The notes under the pieces: model-generated | What the model was told of the DNA's origin: nothing | The model's database searches: none | The model's input: only the letters and a program-made list of their open reading frames with translations | Assembly: GCF_040686855.1 (NCBI RefSeq) | Contig: NZ_JBFBOG010000003.1 | Coordinates: forward strand, 907,237 to 971,236 | Source: Leifsonia sp040686855 | GTDB taxonomy: Bacteria; Actinomycetota; Actinomycetes; Actinomycetales; Microbacteriaceae | DNA length: 64,000 bases | Direction of reading: 5' to 3' | Made by a program: the position numbers and the translations under genes | Shown: positions 16,695-24,946 of the stretch, piece after piece | Layout: every line of letters begins with the position of its first letter | Position numbering within the stretch: the first letter of the stretch is position 1

Positions 16695-18953
16695 ATGTCC
16701 ATCATGAGAATCGGTACCCTTGCGACGACCGGAGCGCTGCTCCTGTCCCTCATCGGAGCCTCTCCCGCTCTGGCTGCCACGCCGGAACCGGAGCCGACTC
16801 CCCCAGCCACCAGCACGCCGGCGCCCACCGCCGATCCGGCCGCGCCCGCGCCCACGGCCGCACCGAGCGCCGCGCCCACGGAGCCTGCTGCCCCCTCCTC
16901 GCCCGAGCCGTCGCCATCGACGTCGACGCCTGCTGCGGACCCCAGTCTCGCCGTGCAGGACGCCGCGGGCGACCATGCCATGGGCTCCACCATCGAGGCC
17001 GTCGAGGGCCCGGCCGCCGGCGCCCGCACGATCACGCCGAAGGCGTCCCTGGGCGTGGGCGGCGTGCTCGGGATGGACGTCAGCGGCTGGCAGCCGACGG
17101 TCGACTGGAACGCGATGTGGGCGAACGGCGCCCGCTTCGTCTACATCAAGACGACCGAGAGCACGGACTACGTGAGCTCGCACTTCCCGTCGCAGTGGGC
17201 CGGTGCGACCAACGTCGGGATGATCCGCGGCGCCTACCACTTCGCCACCCCGAACACGACGGACGGCGCCACGCAGGCCCGCTACTTCGTCGCGCACGGC
17301 GGCACGTGGGCGCCCGACGGCCGCACCCTCCCGCCGCTGCTCGACATCGAGTACGCGACCGACGGCAGCGGCACGTGCTGGGGCCTCTCCCCGGCGGCCA
17401 TGAGCCAGTGGATCCGCGACTTCGTCGGCACCATGAAGGCACTGACCGGTATCGAGCCGGCGATCTACTCCACCGCCAACTGGTGGAACCAGTGCACCGG
17501 CTCCAACAACACCTTCGGCGCCTACCCCCTGTTCGTCGCCCGCTACGGCACGTCCACCCCGGGTGCGCTGCCGGCGAGCTGGCTCAACTGGACCATGTGG
17601 CAGTTCGCCAGCTCCGGCGTCTTCGCGGGCGACCAGGACATCTTCAACGGCAACTACGCCCAGCTGCAGGCCTTCGCCTTCGGCGCGAACAGCCACCCGC
17701 CGGTCGGCGCGTACGACACCGCGACCGTCACCTCCGGCCAGCCGTTCCGCGTGACGGGATGGGCGTTCGACCTGACGAACCTCGCGGCGGCCGTCCAGAT
17801 CCAGGTCTCGTGGAGCACGCCCGCCGGGAACACGACGACGACGGCCACCGCCAACCTGTCGCGTCCGGACGTCGGAGCCGCCTATCCCGCAGCGGGTGGC
17901 ACGCACGGCTTCTCGATCACGACGCCGTGGGCCGGGTACGGCCAGTACGGGGCGTGCATCACCGTGATCGCGCTGCCGGGCGACCGAGCGGGCAACAGCT
18001 CGCTCGGCTGCAAGACGGCCTTCATCTCCGCCGCGACGGCGACCGCCCCGACGGCGCAGCGCCTCACCGGGTCGGACCGCTTCGCCACCGCTGTCGCCAT
18101 CTCGCAGGACCGCTACCCGAACGCGGGCGTCCCCGTCGTCTACATCGCCTCGGGTCTCGACTACCCCGACGCCCTCGCCGCCGCCCCGGCGGCCGCGGCG
18201 CAGCGGGGACCGGTGCTGCTGACGACGAGCTCCAGCGTGCCGTCCGCCACCCTGACCGAGGTGAACCGGCTGAAGCCGCAGAAGATCGTGGTCGTCGGCG
18301 GCCCGAACGCTGTCGGCGACGCCGCCGCCGCACAGCTCTCCGCCGTCGCGCCGGTCACCCGCCTGGGCGGCGGCGACCGGTACGAGACGGCGCAGAGGAT
18401 CGCGGCGTACGCCTTCCCGAACGCCACGAAGGCGTACGTGGCGAGCGGGTTCGGCTTCGCCGACGCCCTCTCGGCCGGCCCCGTCGCCGCCAAGCTGGGC
18501 GCTCCGCTCCTCCTGGTCGGCACTCCCAACCTGGACGCGGGGACCCAGGCCTTCCTGTCGGCCCGCTCGATCAAGCAGGTGACGATCGTCGGCGGCACCA
18601 GCGTCGTCTCCCCGCTGTGGGCGCAGGGCGCGCAGTCCGCGGGCATCACGGTCACCCGGATCGGCGGCTCGTCGCGCTTCGAGACCAGCACGCAGATCAC
18701 CGCCACCGCCTTCGGCGCGAACGCGGGCCAGAACGTCTACATCGCCTCCGGCGTGAACTGGCCGGACGCCCTCGTCGCCGCCGCGGCCGCGGGCTCCGTG
18801 CCCAAGCCGCTGCTGCTCAGCAACAGCGGATGCGTCCCGCGCACGGTCGGCGACCAGCTGGTCCGCCTGGGCACGACGTCGATGAAGGTCGTGGGAGGCA
18901 CGGACGCACTGACCGCGGACGTGAACTCGCTCGGAGTCTGCTTCGTCGGCTGA
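16695..18953 (+). CDS. Secreted GH25 lysozyme with three cell-wall-binding repeats
   Basis: The 752-residue protein begins with a signal peptide (MRIGTLATTGALLLSLIGAS, cleavage near ALA-A at 27-28), followed by a Pro/Ala/Thr-rich linker (about 29-85). A GH25 muramidase domain follows (about 122-340), with D128 in GMDVSGW and the D217-x-E219 pair in LLDIEY. An all-beta spacer comes next (about 345-440). Three cell-wall-binding type 2 repeats close it (about 455-752), each starting like RLTGSDRFATAVAIS, RLGGGDRYETAQRIA or RIGGSSRFETSTQIT. It should be secreted, anchored to the wall and cut peptidoglycan. The start may be 16704 (MRIG). Confidence 0.93.
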   Translation: MSIMRIGTLATTGALLLSLIGASPALAATPEPEPTPPATSTPAPTADPAAPAPTAAPSAAPTEPAAPSSPEPSPSTSTPAADPSLAVQDAAGDHAMGSTIEAVEGPAAGARTITPKASLGVGGVLGMDVSGWQPTVDWNAMWANGARFVYIKTTESTDYVSSHFPSQWAGATNVGMIRGAYHFATPNTTDGATQARYFVAHGGTWAPDGRTLPPLLDIEYATDGSGTCWGLSPAAMSQWIRDFVGTMKALTGIEPAIYSTANWWNQCTGSNNTFGAYPLFVARYGTSTPGALPASWLNWTMWQFASSGVFAGDQDIFNGNYAQLQAFAFGANSHPPVGAYDTATVTSGQPFRVTGWAFDLTNLAAAVQIQVSWSTPAGNTTTTATANLSRPDVGAAYPAAGGTHGFSITTPWAGYGQYGACITVIALPGDRAGNSSLGCKTAFISAATATAPTAQRLTGSDRFATAVAISQDRYPNAGVPVVYIASGLDYPDALAAAPAAAAQRGPVLLTTSSSVPSATLTEVNRLKPQKIVVVGGPNAVGDAAAAQLSAVAPVTRLGGGDRYETAQRIAAYAFPNATKAYVASGFGFADALSAGPVAAKLGAPLLLVGTPNLDAGTQAFLSARSIKQVTIVGGTSVVSPLWAQGAQSAGITVTRIGGSSRFETSTQITATAFGANAGQNVYIASGVNWPDALVAAAAAGSVPKPLLLSNSGCVPRTVGDQLVRLGTTSMKVVGGTDALTADVNSLGVCFVG

Positions 18954-18968
18954 GTCCCGACCACACAC

Positions 18969-19013
18969 CGAGGGCCGTGTCCCCCGCCCAACGGACGGGA
19001 GGCACGGCCCTCG
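18969..19013. terminator. Bidirectional terminator between GH25 and S53 genes
   Basis: CGAGGGCCGTG (18969-18979) pairs with CACGGCCCTCG (19003-19013), an 11-bp perfect stem between two convergent genes. No long T-run follows, as is usual for GC-rich actinobacteria. Confidence 0.75.
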
Positions 19014-19036
19014 TGTCGTGCGCTACGCGGTGAGTG

Positions 19037-21109
19037 CTACTGGGTGAGTCCGGCGAAGAACGCCGGGCCGTTGGGCGTCCCGACTCCGGTCGCGGTGTCG
19101 TAGCCCTTGGTGCTGTGGAGCGTCTGGCTGGGCGACTCCTGCGTCCGCAGGCTGTAGCTCAGTCCGCCCGCAGCGCTCTCGCTGTCGACGTAGTTGACCC
19201 GGAGGACCGACGGGAGCGGCGCGTTCACGCCCGTCCCGAACTGGTCGGCCTGGTCGACGTCGTAGAACGCCGAGCCGCCGGTCTTGTAGGCCGCGTAGAT
19301 GCGCGGGTTGAGGAACCCGAGCGGCGCTCCGGCGACCTGGTTGGCCACGGCCGCGATGCCCGCGGTCAGCGGGGCAGCGACCGAGGTGCCGCCGATGCGG
19401 TACTCGTCGTAGTACGTCCCGTTGCTGAACGTCTGCGTCTGGCCGACCAACAGGCCGGTGTTCGGGTCGGCGAGGGCGCTGATGTCCGGCACCAGTCGTC
19501 CCGACGCGGAGCCCACGGCGGCCGCCTGGTACGCGGGCTGCGCGAACAGACGGCTCACGCCGCCTCCCCCGCCGCCGTTGAACGTGCCAGGCAGCGGACC
19601 GGCCAGAGTGCCGTTCAGCAGGTACGGCGCGCTGGAGATGTGGTCCGTGGGCGTCGGCGTCACCGGGTCGAGACCCGTCTGCCAGCCGACCTCGAAGGAG
19701 CGCTTCCACCCGGTGTGGTTGAGCGGCGAAGCCGGGTCGTCGATCGCGCCGTAGCCGAGCGCCGGAGCGGTCCCGGTGGGGACGACGGACGCGGAGGATC
19801 CGCCGACCGCGGTCACGAACGGGCTATCGGCGTAGAAGTCGACCGTCGGCGTGCCGAAGTTGCCCACCTCATCCCCCGAGTCGCCGCTGGAGACAAACAC
19901 GCCGACTCCGGTCGCGGCGGCCTCGATGAACGTGTTGTTGAGGCTGTTGACGAAGCCCTGCGGCACCGCCTCACCCGCGAACCCGTAGCTGATCGAGAGG
20001 ATGCTCGCGAGGTGCTTGTCCACGATGTGGTTGACGGACGCGTCGAAGTCCTGACGCGCGTTCGCCGACGCGACGTAGAGGAGGTTCGCTCCCGGCGCCG
20101 TCGTGTGGATGGCCTCCGCGTCCAGGGTCTCCTCGCCGTAGTAGTCGCCGGGGACCTGCTGCGGGGTGTCCGGGTGCTTGTACACACCGGGCGCCACGAG
20201 CTGCGTGATCTTCGGCGCGGGCAGGTTGTGCAGGCTGCTGTACTTCGTCACATCCTGGACCAGCGTCGGGCTCGCGTTCGCGCCGACGAACGCGACCGTC
20301 TGGCCGCTGCCGTCCGCGGCGACCTGATCGAGGCCGTAGAGTCCGCGCACCTGGGCAGGCGTGTAGCCGCACGGCGCGATCGGCTTCGTGGTCGTCCCGT
20401 ACGCCGGGGCGTTCGGCATCGAGACCGTCTTCTCTCCATACCAGAGCGAGCACGGCTGCCCGGCGCGGAAGCCGACCGACGGCGCACCGTGGTTCTGCTT
20501 CGGCGCGTTTCCGTTGCCGGTGGTGTTCGTCGGCTGGATGAGCGACGCGCCCTGGTCGAGGCCGGCGACGCTCTCCACGATTCCGGCCAGCGACGACGGG
20601 ACGCTGACCGCCGACTCCGGAGCCCGCAGCGTCGTGCCGTAGGCGCTGTACTCGCCCAGGGTCACACCGAATGCGCTCTGCGCCTGGGCGACGGTGCCCT
20701 CGGCCGAGACATACCGGTTGTTGGAGGGCGTGTCGACGACGCTGAAGCCCGCCCCGCGCAAGAACTGCTGCACCGCCACCACGCTCGACTGGCTCGGCGC
20801 GAACTGCTGGCGGAACGCCTGCGGGGTGAGGTACTTCCGGTACGACGACGAGCCGGGCGTGGAGACCGCGAGCGCGGTCGCGGCTGCCGCGTCGGCGTTG
20901 CGCCACGGCAGGTACACGCGGATGTCGACCGGGTCGCCGGCGGGGGCGGCGGAGCGGAGCGCCTTGGCGTTCGCCCACGCGGGCTGGCTCCCCGGGAGGG
21001 CGTTCCTGCCCGGAGCCGCTGCAGCCGGCGTGGCGGCCGCGGCGGCAAAGAGAAGGGCCGCGCCGGCGGTGACGGCTGCGGCCCTGAGGGTTCTCGAAGT
21101 GGTGCGCAT
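19037..21109 (-). CDS. Secreted S53 family (sedolisin-type) serine-carboxyl peptidase
   Basis: The 690-residue protein has a signal peptide (to about residue 32), a pro-kumamolisin activation domain (about 45-190: VYLPWRNADAAAATALAVS, KYLTPQAFRQQFAPS) and the S53 catalytic domain (about 245-690). The triad is visible as E326 and D330 in YGEETLDAE and S576 in GGTSVAAP, with the oxyanion D410 in SSGDSGDE. Such enzymes are usually acid-active secreted endopeptidases. AAAGGA lies upstream of the ATG. It faces the GH25 gene across a terminator, so both secreted wall/protein-degrading enzymes lie side by side. Confidence 0.93.
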   Translation of the reverse strand: MRTTSRTLRAAAVTAGAALLFAAAAATPAAAAPGRNALPGSQPAWANAKALRSAAPAGDPVDIRVYLPWRNADAAAATALAVSTPGSSSYRKYLTPQAFRQQFAPSQSSVVAVQQFLRGAGFSVVDTPSNNRYVSAEGTVAQAQSAFGVTLGEYSAYGTTLRAPESAVSVPSSLAGIVESVAGLDQGASLIQPTNTTGNGNAPKQNHGAPSVGFRAGQPCSLWYGEKTVSMPNAPAYGTTTKPIAPCGYTPAQVRGLYGLDQVAADGSGQTVAFVGANASPTLVQDVTKYSSLHNLPAPKITQLVAPGVYKHPDTPQQVPGDYYGEETLDAEAIHTTAPGANLLYVASANARQDFDASVNHIVDKHLASILSISYGFAGEAVPQGFVNSLNNTFIEAAATGVGVFVSSGDSGDEVGNFGTPTVDFYADSPFVTAVGGSSASVVPTGTAPALGYGAIDDPASPLNHTGWKRSFEVGWQTGLDPVTPTPTDHISSAPYLLNGTLAGPLPGTFNGGGGGGVSRLFAQPAYQAAAVGSASGRLVPDISALADPNTGLLVGQTQTFSNGTYYDEYRIGGTSVAAPLTAGIAAVANQVAGAPLGFLNPRIYAAYKTGGSAFYDVDQADQFGTGVNAPLPSVLRVNYVDSESAAGGLSYSLRTQESPSQTLHSTKGYDTATGVGTPNGPAFFAGLTQ

Positions 21110-21266
21110 GATGTCCTTTCATCGATGCGGGATGCGCGCTGGTCGGCGCCCTTCGATCCAACAACCCGGGATGGGGGCGGACCAAGGAATCCAGTCTGAG
21201 AAATCGCTCAGGGAGAAGGCCGCGGTCACACCGGATGGTGGGGCCCCTGCGCGTACGGTGCGGGAC

Positions 21267-21785
21267 GTGGCGACCTCCCGATCCCTCCTCGACCGCACCT
21301 TCTTCGTGACGCTGGTGCTGAAGGGCCTGGACGGGGTCATCGAGCTGGTCGCGGGCGTAGCGCTGCTGCTGGTGTCGCCCGCCCAACTCGAGGCGGCCGC
21401 CCGTGCGCTGACACGGCATGAGCTGCGGGAGGACCCGCACGATCCGGTCGCGCACTGGTTGCTCCACTACACGGGCGATCTCAGCGTGTCGGCGACCCTG
21501 TTCGGCGCCGTCTACCTGCTGGTGCACGGCGTCGTGAAGGTGTTCCTCGTGGTGGCGGTGCTGCGCGACAAACTGTGGGCGTATCCCTGGCTGATCGGGT
21601 TCCTGGTCGCGTTCATCGGCTGGCAGGGGTACGAACTCGTGCGGCACTTCACGTGGGGGCTCGCCGCGCTGACGGCGTTCGATATTTTCATCGTGGTGCT
21701 GACGGTGCGGGGGTACCGCGTCCACCGCGCGCGGCGGCGGGAGCAGGATGGTGCCCGCGAGAGAGAGGCGGCCGGCGAAGCCTGA
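21267..21785 (+). CDS. DUF2127 membrane protein
   Basis: The 172-residue protein has about four membrane segments (VTLVLKGLDGVIELVAGVAL, ATLFGAVYLLVHGVVKVFLV, YPWLIGFLVAFIGWQGYEL, LTAFDIFIVVLTVRGYRV) and matches the DUF2127 pattern, a family of unknown function. The GTG at 21267 is preferred: TACGGT stands seven bases upstream as a -10 and there is no ribosome site, which fits a leaderless message. A second in-frame GTG at 21258 is possible. A much longer open frame upstream is a shadow of the peptidase. Confidence 0.75.
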   Translation: MATSRSLLDRTFFVTLVLKGLDGVIELVAGVALLLVSPAQLEAAARALTRHELREDPHDPVAHWLLHYTGDLSVSATLFGAVYLLVHGVVKVFLVVAVLRDKLWAYPWLIGFLVAFIGWQGYELVRHFTWGLAALTAFDIFIVVLTVRGYRVHRARRREQDGAREREAAGEA

Positions 21786-21836
21786 GATGCTCCCCGTCGC
21801 CCTTGCGCGCCGGCCACCTGCTCCTACACTCGGCTC

Positions 21837-23075
21837 ATGCAGACGCATGACGTGGTCGTGATCGGTGCGGGGCTGGCGGGTCTGCGGTGCGCCGCGTCGC
21901 TCGCGGAGCAGGGCCGCGAGGTGGTCGTCCTGGAGGCCGCGGATCGCGTCGGCGGCCGCCAGCGGACCGACCATGTCGACGGCTTCACCCTCGACCGCGG
22001 ATTCCACGTGCTGAACACCGCCTACCCGGCCGTCCGCTCGGCGGTCGACGTCTCCGCCCTCTCGGTCGCGGCCTTTCCGACCGCCGTACGGGTGCGACGT
22101 CCCGACGGCTCGCTGGTTACGCTCGCGCATCCGCTCCGGCATCCCGGGCTGCTTCCGGCGACGCTCGCCAGTGGACTTCCGACGCCTCGAGACCTGGCCG
22201 GTCTCGCGCGGTGGTTCGGGCCGATCGCCCTCCGGCCGCGGAGAACGGTCGCGCGTCCCGACCGCACACTCGCGGAGGGATGGGATGCTGCGGGCCTCAC
22301 CGGTCCGCTCCGGACAGAGGTGCTGTCGCCGTTCTTCGCCGGAGTCCTCGCAGACGCGACGGAGTCGACCTCCGACACGTACGTCCGCCTTCTCGCGCGA
22401 TCATTCCTTCCCGCCGCGGCCGGGCTCCCGCGCGCGGGCATCGCGGCGCTCCCCACCGCGCTCGCCGCCCGGGCGGTTGCGGCAGGAGCGGACATCCGCC
22501 TCGGGCACGCCGTGAGCGGATTGCAGCGGCGCGACGGTCGCTGGCAGGTGGACACACCCGGCGGGACGCTGTCCGCGCGGGATGTCGTCGTGGCGGTGGG
22601 CGCCGAGGCGGTCGAGGGTCTGATGGACGTGCCGACGCCGGCGACCCGAGGACTGCAGACCTGGTGGTTCGCGGCCGAAGGGGCTCCGCCATCCCGCTAT
22701 CTGACGATCGACGGCGCTGGGAACGGCCCGATCGTCAACGCGCTGGCCATCTCGTCGACGATCCCGGAGGCGGCGCCGCCGGGAAAGCACCTGGTGCAGG
22801 CGACCTGCCTGTGGTCCGCCGGGGACGGCGCGAGCGAGGCCGAGGTGCGCGCCCAGCTCGCCCGGCTGTACGGCCCGGCCTCGTCGGCGTGGCGGCTGCT
22901 CCGCCGCGACGACATCCCGCACGCGCTTCCGGCGCTGCCCCCGCCGATGCGGCGCGCGTCTCCGGCCCGGATCGGCCGAGGCCTGCACATCGCGGGCGAT
23001 CACCGCGAGACGCCGTCGATCCAGGGGGCGCTGCAGTCGGGGGTGCGGGCGGCGACGTCGGTGCTGGCGGGCTAG
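21837..23075 (+). CDS. FAD-dependent oxidoreductase, amine-oxidase/phytoene-desaturase type
   Basis: The 412-residue protein opens with the Rossmann dinucleotide motif VVVIGAGLAGLRCAASLAEQ and continues with VVVLEAADRVGGRQRTDHVD and GFTLDRGFHVLNTAYPAVR, typical of NAD(P)/FAD amine oxidases related to protoporphyrinogen oxidases and carotenoid desaturases. The C-terminal FAD-contact motif is GLHIAGDHRETPSIQGALQS. The substrate is unknown and no carotenoid genes are nearby. TACACT lies six bases before the ATG and there is no ribosome site, suggesting a leaderless transcript. Confidence 0.85.
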   Translation: MQTHDVVVIGAGLAGLRCAASLAEQGREVVVLEAADRVGGRQRTDHVDGFTLDRGFHVLNTAYPAVRSAVDVSALSVAAFPTAVRVRRPDGSLVTLAHPLRHPGLLPATLASGLPTPRDLAGLARWFGPIALRPRRTVARPDRTLAEGWDAAGLTGPLRTEVLSPFFAGVLADATESTSDTYVRLLARSFLPAAAGLPRAGIAALPTALAARAVAAGADIRLGHAVSGLQRRDGRWQVDTPGGTLSARDVVVAVGAEAVEGLMDVPTPATRGLQTWWFAAEGAPPSRYLTIDGAGNGPIVNALAISSTIPEAAPPGKHLVQATCLWSAGDGASEAEVRAQLARLYGPASSAWRLLRRDDIPHALPALPPPMRRASPARIGRGLHIAGDHRETPSIQGALQSGVRAATSVLAG

Positions 23076-23123
23076 CCGTCGGACGGGTCACACTGGACGC
23101 GTGCCCGACGGAGGGGGTTCGCT

Positions 23124-23717
23124 GTGGATGTGACGACCCGGCATGTGATCAGGCCTTTGACCCTGGAGACCTACCCGGCCTGGCTGGCGCTCGCCCAGAA
23201 GCACAACGGCGTCTGGGGCGGGTGCTACTGCTCGTACTTCCACGGCGACACGGCGGACACCGTCAAGCGCGAGTACGACGGCCCCACCTTCAAGCAGCGG
23301 CTCGTCGCGGAGGGGGTGGCCCACGCCGCCCTCGTCTTCGAGGGTGACGACGCCATCGCGTGGTGCGAGTACGGCAGCCCCGACGAACTGCCGAACATCT
23401 ACCACCGCAAGCAGTACGACGCAGGCGAGTCCCGGCCGGCGCCGTGGCGCATCACCTGTTTCTTCGTCGACCGCGACCACCGTCGCACCGGGGTCGCGCG
23501 GGAGGCGCTGGATGGGGCACTCGAGCTGATCGCCCGGGCGGGCGGCGGCGAGGTGGTGTCGTTCCCCAACGAGCTCGCGCCCGGGAAACGGACGTCCTCA
23601 TCCTTCCTCCACAACGGCACGCGGGCCATGTTCGAGAAGGCGGGGTTCACGTTCGAGCGCCACATCGGCAAGAGCAAGACGGTGATGCGCATCACCGTCG
23701 CGCCGGTTGCCGACTGA
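23124..23717 (+). CDS. GNAT family N-acetyltransferase
   Basis: The 197-residue protein contains a GNAT core: ALVFEGDDAIAWCEYGSPDEL, the acetyl-CoA-binding region CFFVDRDHRRTGVAREALDGALE and AMFEKAGFTFERHIG. The GTG start follows a GGAGGGGG site. Its end overlaps the next gene on the other strand by 26 bases. The acceptor is unknown; the N-terminal WGGCYCSYF stretch is shared by a subgroup often found in soil bacteria. Confidence 0.85.
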   Translation: MDVTTRHVIRPLTLETYPAWLALAQKHNGVWGGCYCSYFHGDTADTVKREYDGPTFKQRLVAEGVAHAALVFEGDDAIAWCEYGSPDELPNIYHRKQYDAGESRPAPWRITCFFVDRDHRRTGVAREALDGALELIARAGGGEVVSFPNELAPGKRTSSSFLHNGTRAMFEKAGFTFERHIGKSKTVMRITVAPVAD

Positions 23718-24276
23718 CATCTGCCCTGCCGGACGAGGCGCGCCACTCCGAGGCCAGAAGCGACCAGACCTGCTTGTCGTAGAAGACGTCGCCCACCGGC
23801 CACGCTTCGCGAAGCACGCCCTCGAGCGTCATGCCCAGACGACGGGCGACCGCCGAGCTCCGGTCGTTGTCGCTGCGGCACCTCCACTCGGCGCGGTGCA
23901 TCCCGCGCTCGTCGAAGGCATAGGCGAGCAGTTCCCGCACGGCACTCGTGATGTGACCGTGCCCCTCGGCGCCGGGTTCGAGCCAGCATCCGATCTCGAA
24001 CGAGCCCGTCGCCGTGGAGAACTCGACGAACATCACGCCACCGACGAGGACGCTGTCCACCCAGATCCCGTAGATTCCTGCGCCGTCCCGGGCCGCCCGC
24101 TCGGCGTAGCGACCGAGGGTGGTGCGCGCGCCCGCCACATCGTTCGTGACGAACGACGGGCCCACCCAGGGGCGGATGTGCTCCCGCGCGCGGTCCAGAT
24201 GGGCGGCGAACTCCTCGGCACGCCATGGCTCCAACGGCCGGAGGCTGGCGCCGGAGCTCAAGGTCGTAGAGAACAT
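23692..24276 (-). CDS. RimJ/RimL-type GNAT N-acetyltransferase
   Basis: The protein of 194 residues has the RimJ/RimL pattern: LRPLEPWRAEEFAAHLDRAR, FEIGCWLEPGAEGHGHITSAVRELL with the CoA loop, RAEWRCRSDNDRSSAVARRLGM and EGVLREAWPVGDVFYDKQVW. Relatives acetylate protein N-termini or small amines. The ATG at 24276 is preferred: TAACGT lies six bases upstream and no ribosome site is present; a GTG two codons earlier is the alternative. Confidence 0.85.
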   Translation of the reverse strand: MFSTTLSSGASLRPLEPWRAEEFAAHLDRAREHIRPWVGPSFVTNDVAGARTTLGRYAERAARDGAGIYGIWVDSVLVGGVMFVEFSTATGSFEIGCWLEPGAEGHGHITSAVRELLAYAFDERGMHRAEWRCRSDNDRSSAVARRLGMTLEGVLREAWPVGDVFYDKQVWSLLASEWRASSGRADVSRQPARR

Positions 24277-24301
24277 GCGCACACGTTACCGTCCCGATAC
24301 G

Positions 24302-24323
24302 AAAAAAGCCCCGTTCAGGGGCT
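24302..24323 (-). terminator. Intrinsic terminator of the Gly-Cys-Val tRNA unit
   Basis: Reading leftward, AGCCCC, the loop TGAAC, GGGGCT and then six Ts follow the Val-tRNA CCA end by nine bases. This is a clear intrinsic terminator. Confidence 0.9.
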
Positions 24324-24331
24324 CTTTCTCT

Positions 24332-24406
24332 TGGTGGGCGATACTGGGATCGAACCAGTGACCTCTTCCGTGTCAGGGAAGCGCGCTACCGCTGCGCCAA
24401 TCGCCC
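24332..24406 (-). tRNA. tRNA-Val (anticodon GAC), CCA encoded
   Basis: The leftward gene starts GGGCGATTGGCGC and ends ATCGCCCACCA. The seven-base acceptor stem GGGCGAT/ATCGCCC is perfect. The anticodon stem CTTCC/GGAAG encloses CTGACAC with GAC at positions 34-36, and GGTTCGATCC gives the T arm. The CCA end is encoded. Confidence 0.96.
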
Positions 24407-24433
24407 GAATCCGAACTCAGGAGCTCAGAATCG

Positions 24434-24504
24434 AGGTGGATACGGGATTCGAACCCGTGTATACGGCTTTGCAGGCCGCTGCCTCGCCTCTCGGCCAATC
24501 CACC
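24434..24504 (-). tRNA. tRNA-Cys (anticodon GCA)
   Basis: The leftward gene starts GGTGGATTGGCCGAGAGGC. The acceptor stem is GGTGGAT/ATCCACC, the anticodon loop is CTGCAAA with GCA, and GGTTCGAATCC forms the T arm. CCA is not encoded (the next bases are CGA). Confidence 0.95.
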
Positions 24505-24570
24505 GAACGCCACAACACGGAAAAACCGTACCGTACCTGAGAGGCCCGATCTGAAGACCGGGCCGACTCG

Positions 24571-24643
24571 AGCGGATGACGAGACTCGAACTCGCGACCC
24601 TCACCTTGGCAAGGTGATGCGCTACCAACTGCGCTACATCCGC
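24571..24643 (-). tRNA. tRNA-Gly (anticodon GCC)
   Basis: The leftward gene starts GCGGATGTAGCGCAGTTGG. The acceptor stem is GCGGATG/CATCCGC, the anticodon stem CACCT/AGGTG holds the loop TGCCA with GCC, and AGTTCGAGTCT forms the T arm. CCA is not encoded. It is the first gene of the Gly-Cys-Val unit. Confidence 0.95.
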
Positions 24644-24651
24644 ATTTCGTT

Positions 24652-24706
24652 CCGCAGTTCCCTGCGGCACTTGAAAGACTCTAGCCGATCCGCGCGCCCA
24701 AGACAA
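24652..24706 (-). promoter_or_regulatory. Promoter and leader hairpin of the Gly-Cys-Val tRNA unit
   Basis: Reading leftward, TTGTCT (complement of 24701-24706) and TAGAGT (24678-24683) are separated by exactly 17 bases, a good -35/-10 pair. Downstream CCGCAG-TTCC-CTGCGG (24652-24667) can fold just before tRNA-Gly. Confidence 0.75.
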
Positions 24707-24777
24707 AACCGATGACGCCTGCCGGGTGTGTCGCCTGCCGCGTCGGTGTCGATGTGCGTTCGACCCTCCGAGTCGGC

Positions 24778-24810
24778 TAGTATCGGAACTCGCAGCCGCT
24801 TGGCTGCGAG
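24778..24810 (+). promoter_or_regulatory. -10 box and leader hairpin before tRNA-Val (CAC)
   Basis: TAGTAT (24778-24783) is a good -10; the matching -35 (TGCGTT, 17 bases upstream) is weak. CTCGCAGCC (24789-24797), a GCTT loop and GGCTGCGAG (24802-24810) form a perfect 9-bp hairpin ending one base before the tRNA. Confidence 0.65.
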
Positions 24811-24811
24811 C

Positions 24812-24887
24812 GGGCGATTGGCGCAGTTGGTAGCGCGCTTCCTTCACACGGAAGAGGTCATCAGTTCGAGTCTGGTATCGCCCACCA
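24812..24887 (+). tRNA. tRNA-Val (anticodon CAC), CCA encoded
   Basis: The gene starts GGGCGATTGGCGCAGTTGG and ends ATCGCCCACCA. The acceptor stem is perfect and the anticodon loop is TTCACAC with CAC, reading GUG codons. It closely resembles the tRNA-Val (GAC) gene in opposite orientation about 400 bases away. Confidence 0.95.
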
Positions 24888-24891
24888 CGAA

Positions 24892-24923
24892 GAAACCCCC
24901 GGTCAGGCCGGGGGTTTCTTTTT
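24892..24923 (+). terminator. Intrinsic terminator of tRNA-Val (CAC)
   Basis: GAAACCCCCGG (24892-24902), loop TCAGG and CCGGGGGTTTC (24908-24918) are followed by five Ts, a textbook terminator directly after the tRNA. Confidence 0.95.
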
Positions 24924-24946
24924 GTCGCGACCGCGCCGGAGGGCGG

